Assembly: GCA_964583615.1 (NCBI GenBank)
Contig: CAZOWM010000007.1
Coordinates: forward strand, 1-64,000
DNA length: 64,000 bases
Origin: CAZOWM01 sp964583615
GTDB taxonomy: Bacteria > Spirochaetota > B62-G9 > DRHN01
Reading direction: 5' to 3'
This document shows, in pieces, positions 1-8,267 of this stretch (position 1 is its first letter; every line of letters starts with the position of its first letter). A model generated the notes under the pieces. The model was not told where the DNA came from. It did not search any database and was given only the letters and a program-made list of their open reading frames with translations. A program made the translations under genes and the position numbers.

Positions 1-580
1 TTAATCTTATTTTTTCATATTTTCTTTTACATTTTCCACATTCAGAATGTTCTTTTGTACTCATTGTACTTGAAAGATCCAACTTTTCTCCACACGCACA
101 CACCCACCCCTTTATCCGTGCTGGATTTCCAACCACAAGAGCGAAATCCGGGACATCTTTTGTGACGACAGCTCCTGCCCCCACGAACGCGCTCTTTCCA
201 ATTGTGTTCCCGCACACGATCGTGCAGTTCGCACCGAGGGAAACTCCTCTTTTCACAAGAGTTTTTTTATAAAACTTCGATCCACGTTGAGGAAACTCAG
301 ACCTGGGATTGAGTATATTCGTAAACACCATCGAGGGGCCGCAGAACACGTAATCCTCGAGCTCAACGCCTTCATACACAGATACATTGTTCTGTATTTT
401 GACGCTGTTTCCGATTTTCACGTTGTTTCCTATGTTGACGTTCTGACCGATACTGCAATTTTTCCCGATTCTCGCACCGCTTTGAACATGGGAGAAGTGC
501 CAGATCTTTGTTCCCTCCCCAATTTCAACATTTTCATCAACATAACTGCTTTCGTGCACAAAATAGTTTGTTTCAGGCAC
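1..580 (-). CDS. wbpD: UDP-2-acetamido-3-amino-2,3-dideoxyglucuronate N-acetyltransferase (3' end off window)
   Basis: This is a left-handed beta-helix acetyltransferase that would use acetyl-CoA to acetylate the 3-amino group made by WbpE, giving UDP-GlcNAc(3NAc)A in the cytoplasm. The translation shows hexapeptide-repeat periodicity (IGEGTKI, IGKNCSI, IGNNVKI) from about residue 20, then VGAGAVVTKDVPDFALVVG and a Cys-rich tail (CAC...CGKC) as in WbpD/WlbB proteins. Translation starts at a GTG two bases after the stop of the 2-epimerase gene, so the two are coupled. No stop is reached before base 1, so the last few residues lie outside the window; the visible 193 codons are already close to full family length. 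It is the last visible gene of the sugar-nucleotide operon. Confidence 0.85.
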   Translation of the reverse strand, partial: MPETNYFVHESSYVDENVEIGEGTKIWHFSHVQSGARIGKNCSIGQNVNIGNNVKIGNSVKIQNNVSVYEGVELEDYVFCGPSMVFTNILNPRSEFPQRGSKFYKKTLVKRGVSLGANCTIVCGNTIGKSAFVGAGAVVTKDVPDFALVVGNPARIKGWVCACGEKLDLSSTMSTKEHSECGKCKRKYEKIRL

Positions 581-582
581 CT

Positions 583-1719
583 CTATCTCCCTTCTATTTC
601 ATCGATACGATTCATTACGATCTCGCATATGCGCTGAGCTGCGTTTCCATCCCCGTAAAAACTTTCCCAAGGGCTCATGTCTTTTTTTTTCCACAGGGAT
701 TCAACTCCGTTCACGATCCTCTCTTTATCGGTTCCTGTGAGAATATTCCATCCTGCTTCAGTAATCTCAATCCACTCTGTTTCTTCCCGCGGAATCAATG
801 CGGGTGTTTTGAAAAAATATGCCTCCTTCTGGACTCCTCCGGAATCGGTAATGATGAGACGTGCATTTTTCTCCAAAATGACCATCTCGTTGTAGGAAAC
901 AGGGTCATTGAAAATAAGGTTATCAGAAACATCATGAAAATCAAAGCCATATTCCGTTAAATATTTTTTCGTTCTCGGATGCATGGGGAAAAACACCTTC
1001 TTCCCTGAATCTGCCGTTTCTATCAATGCGTCCATTACTCCGAAAAGGGTTTCCTTACTGTTCGTGTTTTTCTCCCTGTGGACTGTGACGAGAACGTACC
1101 CTTGCGCCTCCAGACAGTACTTTTTCAAAATATTGTCTTCATGCTTTTCCATACTCTTGCTCATGATGAGTGATACGTCATACATGACGTCTCCCACATT
1201 GTGCACGTTATGGAGTTTCGACTCTTTTTTCAGGTTCTCCACCGCCCCCTATGTGGGGGCAAAAAGAATGTCTGACACATGGTCAGTCGTCAACCGGTTG
1301 ATCTCCTCGGGCATGGTCTTTTCAAAACTCCGAAGACCTGCTTCAACATGGGCGAGAGGTATTTTCAGCTTGGATGCAGCGAGCGCTCCTGCGAGTGTGG
1401 TGTTTGTGTCCCCGTACACGATGACAATTGAGGGCTGCAGTTTCAAAAGCACCTTCTCGATCTCGATGAGCATCTTCCCGGTCTGCTCACCGTGGCTCCC
1501 TGAACCGACACCAAGATATATGTCCGGGGAATCCATTTGAAGCCCATTGAAAAAAATGTCGGACATATTTTCATCGTAGTGCTGGCCTGTATGAACCATG
1601 CTCTGGGAAACACCAAACTCTTTCATCTTCCTGCACACGACGGATGCCTTGATAAACTGGGGCCTTGCGCCCACAATGTGCATAACGTTCAAATGCGAAG
1701 TGTGTGCCGAAGTGTTCAA
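583..1719 (-). pseudogene. wecB: UDP-GlcNAc 2-epimerase (non-hydrolysing), interrupted by in-frame TAG
   Basis: This is the WecB/WbpI family, which interconverts GlcNAc and ManNAc forms of UDP-sugars; here it should epimerise UDP-GlcNAc3NAcA to the manno form. The N-terminal part (VGARPQFIKAS, HTGQHYD, YGDTNTTLAGALA, HVEAGLRS, EEINRLTTDHVSDILFAPT) and the C-terminal part (VGDVMYD, TVHREKN, TDSGGVQKEA) lie in the same frame and together would make a normal protein of about 378 residues. A single TAG codon at 1249-1251 separates them, where relatives have an acidic or basic residue before T/G-A-V-E-N-L. A GTG at 1242 could restart a 219-aa C-terminal piece, but that would lack the N-terminal Rossmann half. 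The start is TTG at 1719 or ATG at 1683. A single base-call error would restore the gene. Confidence 0.85.
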
Positions 1720-1722
1720 TTC

Positions 1723-2700
1723 CTACGCCTTTTCTTTCAAGCTTTTTTGCGCCCGTTCCAGCACCTGTAAAACTCGAAGGCCTTCCCTGCCGTCGGTTTT
1801 CGGCGTTTTCCTTTCCTCGATACATTCGACAAAATGGAGGAGCTCCTGCTTCAAAGGTTCCGTATGCTCTGTGTTGACGATGTAGTACTCAACTTTCTGC
1901 GTGACCGGTATTTTCCCTTCCTGGATGTCCACTTTATAGGGATAGAGAACGAGCTTTTCACTGCTCACATCATCGAATACGGCCATCTTTCTGCTTCCTA
2001 TGACGATGAGCTTTTGCTCTTTAAACGGGTGAAGCCAGCTCACATAGATGTGGCATTTTACGTTGTTCGAAAACTCCATTTTGGTGACCGTAGTATCGTA
2101 GATCCCTTCGGTAATGTATGAACCGCCGAACGCCTCAACACTCTGGGGCTCACGGCCGTTCAGAAGCATCAGGATCACGGATATGTCGTGAGGTGCAAAG
2201 CTCCAGAGCACGTTCTCCTCAACGCGGAGCTTTCCCAGGTTCAATCTGTTCGAGTACAGATAGCGGATCTCACCCATGTCGCCGAAATCGATGATCTCCT
2301 TGAGCTTTTGCACTGCTGAATGATACTGGAGTATATGCCCGACCATGAGTATCCGGTTTTCCTTTTCAGCAAGCTCCACGAGCCCTTCACCTTGTTCTAC
2401 AGTAAGTGAAAGAGGTTTCTCGACGAACACGTCCTTTCCTGCGCGAATGAAACGCTTCACGAGTGCCCCATGCGTCTCAGCCGGCGTTGCAATTACCACA
2501 GCTTTGATGGCAGGGTCCTGAAGGATCAGCTTTTCATCTTTCACAAAGTCCACGTCAGGAAAGTCTTTTGCCCTCTGAGCGATCACCTCATCGTTAGTGT
2601 CGAGCTCGGTGTGAAGGTTCCTGAGCTGATAGAGATTTCTCAGATGGTTTTTCCCCCAGTAGCCTGCACCGATCAATGCAATATTCTTTATCCGTTCCAT
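1723..2700 (-). CDS. wbpB: UDP-GlcNAcA 3-dehydrogenase, Gfo/Idh/MocA family
   Basis: This NAD(P)-dependent oxidoreductase is predicted to oxidise C3 of UDP-N-acetylglucuronate, making the 3-keto sugar that WbpE aminates. The nucleotide-binding motif GAGYWGKNH is at residues 11-19 and the family EKP motif at 94-96, followed by the usual alpha/beta substrate domain; 325 aa is a standard length. It lies between wbpE and wecB with only three bases to the next start. The assignment as WbpB/WlbA rests on motif plus the complete wbpE-wbpB-wbpI-wbpD gene order. On sequence alone it could serve another sugar. Confidence 0.85.
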   Translation of the reverse strand: MERIKNIALIGAGYWGKNHLRNLYQLRNLHTELDTNDEVIAQRAKDFPDVDFVKDEKLILQDPAIKAVVIATPAETHGALVKRFIRAGKDVFVEKPLSLTVEQGEGLVELAEKENRILMVGHILQYHSAVQKLKEIIDFGDMGEIRYLYSNRLNLGKLRVEENVLWSFAPHDISVILMLLNGREPQSVEAFGGSYITEGIYDTTVTKMEFSNNVKCHIYVSWLHPFKEQKLIVIGSRKMAVFDDVSSEKLVLYPYKVDIQEGKIPVTQKVEYYIVNTEHTEPLKQELLHFVECIEERKTPKTDGREGLRVLQVLERAQKSLKEKA

Positions 2701-2736
2701 ACACGCTTCAACCTCGTGTGTCGTTTATCAGCATTT

Positions 2737-3840
2737 TTAAAGCAGTGTTTCGATAATGTAATCCTGTTCATCCGCTGAAAGATAGGGATGCATGGGAATA
2801 CTGAATATTTCATTTGCTATTCGTTCTGCAACAGGAAAATCTCCATCATGATACCCAAGGGTTTTGAACGCACCCTGCTGATGAAGCGGTTTCGGATAGT
2901 ATATCGCGGTGGGAATACCGTTTTCTTGCAAATGCTGAATTTTTCGCTCTCTCTCAGGATGAAGAATGGAGTATTGAGCCCAGGAAGAGATTTTTTCCCC
3001 CTTTACATAAGGCACAGTGTACTGCTCGCGCAAAGCGCTGCTGTACCGTGATGCGATCCTTTGCCTGAGCTCTATCTCTTTTTCGAATATTTCGAACTTA
3101 CAGAGCAATACAGCAGCCTGCAGGGTGTCCAGGCGGCCGTTGGTGCCAACCCTGATGTTGTCGTACTTGTTCGTACCCTGTCCGTGTACTCGTATTGATG
3201 TGAGGACTTCGCGGAATTTTCCATTGTTTGTAAATATCATTCCTCCGTCGCCGTAGCAGCCCAACGGTTTTGCAGGGAAAAAACTTGTTGCTGCGAGACT
3301 TGCGAGGGCGCAGGATTTTTTTCCGTTCAGAGAGGCCCCGAAACTCTGCGCTGCGTCCTCGAGCACAAACAGGCCGTGCTTTTCTGCAGTCTGATTGATC
3401 CGTTCATAGTCTGCGGGCTGCCCGAAAAGATCAACCGGAATTATCCCCTTGGGGTTCAGCCTGCCTCCTTCTTGAACTTTCAGTACAGCAGCATCAAGTT
3501 TCTCCGGATCGATGTTGTAGGTTTCAGGGTCGATATCCACGAAAACCGGTACAGCACCCACAAGTTTTATCACTTCAGCTGTTGCGATGAAGGTAAACAC
3601 CGATGTAAAGACCGCATCTCCTTGCCCGACACCCAGCGCCATGAGAGAAATGAGAAGGGCGTCTGTGCCGCTTCCGACTCCAACGGCAAAATCCACGCCG
3701 ACGTATGCTGAAAGCTTCTCCTCGAGCTCCTCGACCTCAGGACCGTTTATATACCTTCCGTGATCCAGTACTTTGCAAATGCGTTTTTCTATTTTCTCCC
3801 GTATGAGCTTTTGCTGCGCGTGAAGGTCGATGAATTGCAC
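2737..3840 (-). CDS. wbpE: UDP-3-keto-sugar aminotransferase, DegT/DnrJ/EryC1/StrS family
   Basis: This PLP enzyme transfers an amino group to the 3-keto sugar nucleotide made by WbpB. The fold-type I features are clear: GSGTDAL at 57-63 (phosphate cup), EDAAQ at 161-165 with the Asp that contacts the PLP ring nitrogen, and the Schiff-base Lys191 in SFFPAKPLGCYGDGG. The length of 367 aa is normal. The start is GTG at 3840 with AAGGAG upstream. It is transcribed after rmlD and before wbpB. Confidence 0.88.
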   Translation of the reverse strand: MQFIDLHAQQKLIREKIEKRICKVLDHGRYINGPEVEELEEKLSAYVGVDFAVGVGSGTDALLISLMALGVGQGDAVFTSVFTFIATAEVIKLVGAVPVFVDIDPETYNIDPEKLDAAVLKVQEGGRLNPKGIIPVDLFGQPADYERINQTAEKHGLFVLEDAAQSFGASLNGKKSCALASLAATSFFPAKPLGCYGDGGMIFTNNGKFREVLTSIRVHGQGTNKYDNIRVGTNGRLDTLQAAVLLCKFEIFEKEIELRQRIASRYSSALREQYTVPYVKGEKISSWAQYSILHPERERKIQHLQENGIPTAIYYPKPLHQQGAFKTLGYHDGDFPVAERIANEIFSIPMHPYLSADEQDYIIETLL

Positions 3841-3871
3841 AAAAAACTCCTTTTCGTCTTCGATAAAACTC

Positions 3872-4735
3872 TTACCGAGCGAGAGATTCTATATACTCCC
3901 CCAAGGCATGCTCCCACCCTCTGATATCGACATCGAAAACCGCCCTTATCCTGTCTTTGGACAAGAACGAGTTTCGAGGCCGGCGTGCCCTGGTGGAATA
4001 CTCTGCAGTGAGGGTTCTTACTATTCCAACTTCTTTGTTAATAAGAGAACTCTTTTTCCCCAGATCGTAAATTTTTTTTGCAAAATCGTACCACGATGTT
4101 TTCCCTTCATTTGTAAAGTGATATATGCCAAACTCTGATTTTGGAAATTGGACAATTTGAAGGATTGCTACTGCAAGGTCTTTTGTGTACGTGGGGCTTC
4201 CATACTGATCTGAGACCACCTTCACGGAGTCTTGTTCATCGAACAGCTTGAGCATCGTGTTCACGAAGTTTTTCCCGTTTTTTCCGTAGAGCCAGGCAGT
4301 TCTGATAATGATGTAATCATCAAAACCGCTTTGTATGTTTTTTTCGCCTTCAAGCTTGCTCTTTCCGTACACGCACATGGGGTTTGGGATGTCGTCTTCC
4401 GTGTATACGCCGTCTTTTTCTCCGTCAAACACGTAGTCTGTTGAAATGTGAATGAGCTTTGCGCTGATTTGTTTTGCAACCTCGGCAATATTCAAAGGGC
4501 CCTGAGCATTGACCTGAAACGCTTTTTCTGGTTCGTCTTCCGCCCTGTCTACAGCTGTGAACGCCGAGCAGTTAATGATCCATTCAAAAGTTTTATCCCT
4601 GACAAAACTTCGGAGGGACGCGATATCCGTGATATCGACTTCGAGGTCTGTTGCAGCGTACTGCAGCTTTTTCTCTTTCAGCATTTCTTCCACATCGCTT
4701 CCGAGCATCCCCTTGTTGCCGATAAGCCAGATCAC
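3872..4735 (-). CDS. rmlD: dTDP-4-dehydrorhamnose reductase
   Basis: This short-chain reductase makes the last step of dTDP-L-rhamnose synthesis. The Rossmann motif is GNKGMLG at residues 6-12, STDYVFDG is near 98-105, and the catalytic YxxxK is Tyr123/Lys127 (YGKSK). The length of 287 aa is normal, and the start is GTG. It sits 31 bases upstream of wbpE and 74 bases downstream of rmlC in one operon. No rmlB is present in the window. Confidence 0.92.
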   Translation of the reverse strand: MIWLIGNKGMLGSDVEEMLKEKKLQYAATDLEVDITDIASLRSFVRDKTFEWIINCSAFTAVDRAEDEPEKAFQVNAQGPLNIAEVAKQISAKLIHISTDYVFDGEKDGVYTEDDIPNPMCVYGKSKLEGEKNIQSGFDDYIIIRTAWLYGKNGKNFVNTMLKLFDEQDSVKVVSDQYGSPTYTKDLAVAILQIVQFPKSEFGIYHFTNEGKTSWYDFAKKIYDLGKKSSLINKEVGIVRTLTAEYSTRARRPRNSFLSKDRIRAVFDVDIRGWEHALGEYIESLAR

Positions 4736-4809
4736 AGAAATGTCCTCATACGTGTAAATGTGGTTTTAACGGGAGAGAGAAAATTCTCGTCGATTCTCGT
4801 TCTTGAGTT

Positions 4810-5295
4810 TTATCTTACAAAATCCTCGAAGAACTCATCCCCTTTGTCTTCGTGCCGGACTTCATCCACCGGTTCTTTTTTTCCCCGGCCTCTGTAGAGC
4901 GCATCCGGATAGTTCAGCACCATTCCACGCACTGTTTTGGATATGTTTTTGTACCCGTGAACAACACCGGCAGGCACAATCACAAGAAGAGGATTGTCCT
5001 CACCTGAAAACAGGATCTTTTTGGTTCCAAAGGTGCTGCTTTTTTTTCTGTTGTCCCAGAGATATACTTTAAAATTTCCGGGCCCGATGAAGGCAAAGAG
5101 ATCGGTCTGAGACTCGTGCTCGTGTGGGCCCCGCCCCACACCGGGCTCTGTGTATGACATGTAGCTCATTTGGGGGACCAACCCTTCGGGGAGCGTGTCG
5201 AGCCTGAAGGTTTCGATCAAAAACCCTCTTTCATCCACACTCTTGTGAAGTCTTTTGAAAACAACTCCTTCAATCTCACCTGTCTTGAACCGCAT
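4810..5295 (-). CDS. rmlC: dTDP-4-dehydrorhamnose 3,5-epimerase-type cupin
   Basis: This is a cupin epimerase of the dTDP-rhamnose pathway. It carries DERGFLIETF, a GPHEHESQTDLF segment, WDNRK and VPAGVVHGYKN, followed by NYPDALYRG, which marks the shorter RmlC-like branch rather than the classical 180-aa enzyme. Its 5' end overlaps the 3' end of rmlA by 20 bases, so translation is coupled. Because this branch also contains 3- or 5-epimerases acting on other dTDP sugars, rhamnose is inferred from the rmlA-C-D order. Confidence 0.82.
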   Translation of the reverse strand: MRFKTGEIEGVVFKRLHKSVDERGFLIETFRLDTLPEGLVPQMSYMSYTEPGVGRGPHEHESQTDLFAFIGPGNFKVYLWDNRKKSSTFGTKKILFSGEDNPLLVIVPAGVVHGYKNISKTVRGMVLNYPDALYRGRGKKEPVDEVRHEDKGDEFFEDFVR

Positions 5296-6169
5296 CTTCC
5301 CGCTCCATTTTCAATATCTGCAGCAGATACTCCCCGTATCCTGATTTTTGAAGAGGTTCCGCGATCCTCTTCAGCTGATCGGCGTTTATGTACCCTTTTC
5401 TGTATGCGATCTCTTCTATACACGAGATCTTCAGGCCCTGACGGTCTTCTATGGTCTTTACAAACTGTGTTGCATCGACGAGAGAGGTGTGGGTTCCTGT
5501 ATCGAGCCACGCAAATCCACGTCCCATGAGCATTACCCGGAGCTTTCGCTGTGAAAGGTAATTTTTGTTCACGTCCGTTATCTCAAGCTCCCCCCGCCAC
5601 GATGGCTTCACTGACTTTGCGACCTTGACGACGTCGTTGTCGTAGTAGTACAGCCCGATGACTGCGTAGTTCGACTTCGGGCTTTTCGGCTTTTCCTCTA
5701 TAGAGATCACACGCCCTTCGTCATCGAATTCAACCACCCCGTACCGCTGCGGGTCCCGAACGTAGTATCCGAATATTGTTGCACCGTCGTTTTGGGAAGC
5801 AGCCTCCTGCAGCATCTTCTGAAGGTCATGGCCGTAGAATATGTTGTCTCCGAGAACGAGGCACACACTGTCTTTTCCGATGAACTCTTGCCCGATGATG
5901 AAAGCTTCGGCCAGACCGTTCGGTTCGTCCTGCACCGCATAGGAGAGCGAAAGCCCCAGCTGAGAGCCGTCACCGAAGAGGTCTTCGAATTTGGGCAGGT
6001 CCTGGGGGGTGGAAATAATGAGGATTTCCCGTATTCCAGAAAGCATCAGGATGGAGAGCGGGTAATATATCATCGGCTTGTCGTAGACAGGCAAAAGCTG
6101 TTTGCACACAACCTGCGTGATCGGATAGAGCCGCGTTCCCGCTCCGCCTGCAAGAATGATTCCCTTCAT
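5276..6169 (-). CDS. rmlA: glucose-1-phosphate thymidylyltransferase
   Basis: This enzyme couples glucose-1-phosphate and dTTP to dTDP-glucose, the first step towards dTDP-rhamnose. The nucleotidyltransferase signature LAGGAGTRLYPIT opens the protein, with KPMIYYPLS, LGDNIFYG and EEKPKSPKS further on; 297 aa matches the family. A GGGAG ribosome site precedes the ATG. It follows ugd and overlaps rmlC. Confidence 0.94.
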   Translation of the reverse strand: MKGIILAGGAGTRLYPITQVVCKQLLPVYDKPMIYYPLSILMLSGIREILIISTPQDLPKFEDLFGDGSQLGLSLSYAVQDEPNGLAEAFIIGQEFIGKDSVCLVLGDNIFYGHDLQKMLQEAASQNDGATIFGYYVRDPQRYGVVEFDDEGRVISIEEKPKSPKSNYAVIGLYYYDNDVVKVAKSVKPSWRGELEITDVNKNYLSQRKLRVMLMGRGFAWLDTGTHTSLVDATQFVKTIEDRQGLKISCIEEIAYRKGYINADQLKRIAEPLQKSGYGEYLLQILKMEREDAVQDR

Positions 6170-6217
6170 CGATTCACTCCCTCTTCTTTCATTAAAACAA
6201 TTCCTCCGTGAATATCA

Positions 6218-7501
6218 TTACTGTACGCCTACCCCGCAATAGAAAAAACCCGCCTCGCGAACCACCTCCGGTTTGTATATATCCTTTAAATCAATGAAGA
6301 CATTTCCTTTCATGACGTGTTTGAGCATTTCCAGATCGAGCGCCCTGTACTCATTCCACTCGGTCATGAGCACCACCGCATCGGCGCTTTCTGCCGCTTT
6401 GTACGGGTCTTCGAAGTATTCAATATTACTGAGCATTCTCTGCGCTTCCTTTTTCCCCTGCGGGTCCGTGGCGTGTATCTTCGCGCCGCCATCCTGAAGC
6501 GTGGGAACAATTGTGAGGGAGGGTGCTTCCCGCATGTCGTCTGTTTCCGGCTTAAAGGTCAAGCCAAGCACTGCGATTGTCTTCCCGTACTCCGTACCGT
6601 CGAGCGCTTCCCTGATTTTTTTCACCATATGGGATTTCTGCGCGTCGTTTACCTGCACCACAGCCTCAACGATTCGTGCGGTGAGATTGTGGTCCTGAAA
6701 TATCTTTATGAGCGCCTTCGTGTCCTTCGGAAGACACGACCCGCCGTACCCCGGCCCTGCGTGCAGAAATTTTGGCCCTATGCGGCGGTCGAGCCCCATT
6801 CCTTTTGCAACATGCTTTATGTTTGCCCCGACCGCTTCACAGAGGTTTGAGAGCTCGTTGATAAATGAGATTTTCGTCGCAAGAAAGGCATTGCTCGCAT
6901 ACTTGATGATCTCTGCAGTCTCGAGGCTCGTAATGATCATCGGTGTCTCTATCAGATAGAGAGGCCTGTAGAGCTCTCTCAAAAGCGATTCCGCGCGCGG
7001 GCTCTCCACACCGATCACCACCCTATTCGGTCTCATGAAATCATTGATTGCAGACCCTTCCCTGAGGAACTCCGGATTCGACGCGACGTCGAAATCAGCG
7101 TCCGGGTTGACATCCCTGATGATCCGCTCGACGTTTCGCGCGGTTCCCACGGGAACGGTGCTTTTGTCTACCACGACCGAGTAGTCTTTCAGATTTTGTG
7201 CGATGTCTTTTGCCGCACTGTACACAAAGGAGAGGTCCGCATACCCGTCACCCCGCCTGGTAGGCGTTCCTACTGCAATGAAAATGATGTCTGCATCCGA
7301 AACCGCGGAACAACAGTCACAGGTGAACGACAACCTTCCCTTTTTCACGTTTGTCCTGACGAGGCTTTCAAGCCCGGGCTCGTATATTGGGAGTTTTCCA
7401 CTGTTCAGTTCGTCGATTCTTTCGGTGTTCATATCCACACATGTGACGTTTACACCGAACTCTGAGAAACAAGCGCCTGATACGAGCCCCACATACCCAG
7501 T
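6218..7501 (-). CDS. ugd: UDP-glucose 6-dehydrogenase (5' end lost in gap)
   Basis: This enzyme oxidises UDP-glucose to UDP-glucuronate with two NAD+. About 427 residues are visible, starting inside the NAD-binding loop (TGYVGLVSG); roughly ten N-terminal residues are in the N gap. Family marks are VGTPTRRGDG, STVPVGT, the lysine of FLATKISFINE and the catalytic cysteine in GYGGSCLPKD. The apparent joined frame with the next gene across the Ns is an artefact. Together with the epimerase at 7602 it would supply UDP-GlcA and UDP-GalA. I prefer Ugd over WbpA from the overall motif pattern, but UDP-GlcNAc as substrate is not excluded, and the wbp pathway needs such an enzyme. Confidence 0.88.
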   Translation of the reverse strand, partial: TGYVGLVSGACFSEFGVNVTCVDMNTERIDELNSGKLPIYEPGLESLVRTNVKKGRLSFTCDCCSAVSDADIIFIAVGTPTRRGDGYADLSFVYSAAKDIAQNLKDYSVVVDKSTVPVGTARNVERIIRDVNPDADFDVASNPEFLREGSAINDFMRPNRVVIGVESPRAESLLRELYRPLYLIETPMIITSLETAEIIKYASNAFLATKISFINELSNLCEAVGANIKHVAKGMGLDRRIGPKFLHAGPGYGGSCLPKDTKALIKIFQDHNLTARIVEAVVQVNDAQKSHMVKKIREALDGTEYGKTIAVLGLTFKPETDDMREAPSLTIVPTLQDGGAKIHATDPQGKKEAQRMLSNIEYFEDPYKAAESADAVVLMTEWNEYRALDLEMLKHVMKGNVFIDLKDIYKPEVVREAGFFYCGVGVQ

Positions 7502-7601
7502 NNNNNNNNNNNNNNNNNNNNNNNNNNNNNNNNNNNNNNNNNNNNNNNNNNNNNNNNNNNNNNNNNNNNNNNNNNNNNNNNNNNNNNNNNNNNNNNNNNN
7601 N
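7502..7601. other. assembly gap (100 N)
   Basis: Exactly 100 N bases separate the ends of ugd and the UDP-sugar epimerase. The round number suggests a scaffold join of unknown true length. About 130 residues of the epimerase and ten of Ugd are missing, so at least roughly 400 bases are absent, and further genes could be too. Confidence 0.98.
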
Positions 7602-8179
7602 GCCATGTCCGGCCTTCCCCAGGGGCCGTATACGGTGAAAAACCTGAGGCATGTACAGGGAAGGTTGTAGAGGACAGCGTAGGTGTGGGCCATGAGCTCG
7701 CCCGCCTTTTTGGTCGCTGCGTAGAGAGACACAGGGTGGTCGACGTTTTGATGAACGGAAAAGGGAAGCTTCGTGTTTGCGCCGTACACCGAGCTGCTCG
7801 AGGCGAACACGAGGTGCTTGACCCCGCCTTTTTTGCACCCTTCGAGCACGTGAAGAAGGCCCACGATGTTGCTCTGCACATAGCTGTGAGGGTTTTCAAG
7901 GGAGTAGCGCACTCCCGCCTGCGCTGCGAGGTGCACAACCGCGTCAAAGGGGCCGGAAGCAAAAAGTTTTTCCATCCCTTCTCTGTTCTCGAGGGCCACC
8001 TTGCAAAAAGAAAAATTCTTGTGCTCTTTTATCTGCTCAAGGCGCGCCTCTTTCAGGCTGACGTCGTAGTAGTCGTTGAGGTTGTCGATTCCTGTGACCT
8101 TCACACCTTCATCGAGAAGCCTTCTGCTCAGGTGAAATCCGATGAACCCGGCGGCTCCTGTCACGAGCACGTGCTGCAT
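7602..8179 (-). CDS. UDP-glucuronate 4-epimerase family NAD-dependent epimerase (3' end lost in gap)
   Basis: This is an extended short-chain dehydrogenase/epimerase, predicted to interconvert UDP-glucuronate and UDP-galacturonate. The first 192 residues show TGAAGFIG (7-14), DNLNDYYDVSLKEARL, SSSSVYG and the catalytic Tyr153/Lys157 (YAATK), then RFFTVYGPWGRPDM just before the gap; this wording is typical of the glucuronate 4-epimerase branch. It is the first gene of the operon that ends at wbpD. About 130 residues are missing in the N gap. Confidence 0.85.
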
Positions 8180-8267
8180 TCTGCACCCCTTACAAAGCGC
8201 CTTTTTTTCAGATCATTGTATCTGCAAAAAATGAAAAAATTGTGTATTTTTCACAGCAGATATTTCA

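Noticed and set aside
6218..8179. A single 653-residue epimerase-dehydrogenase fusion
   Set aside because: The frame only continues because 100 Ns were read through; these are two genes cut by a gap.
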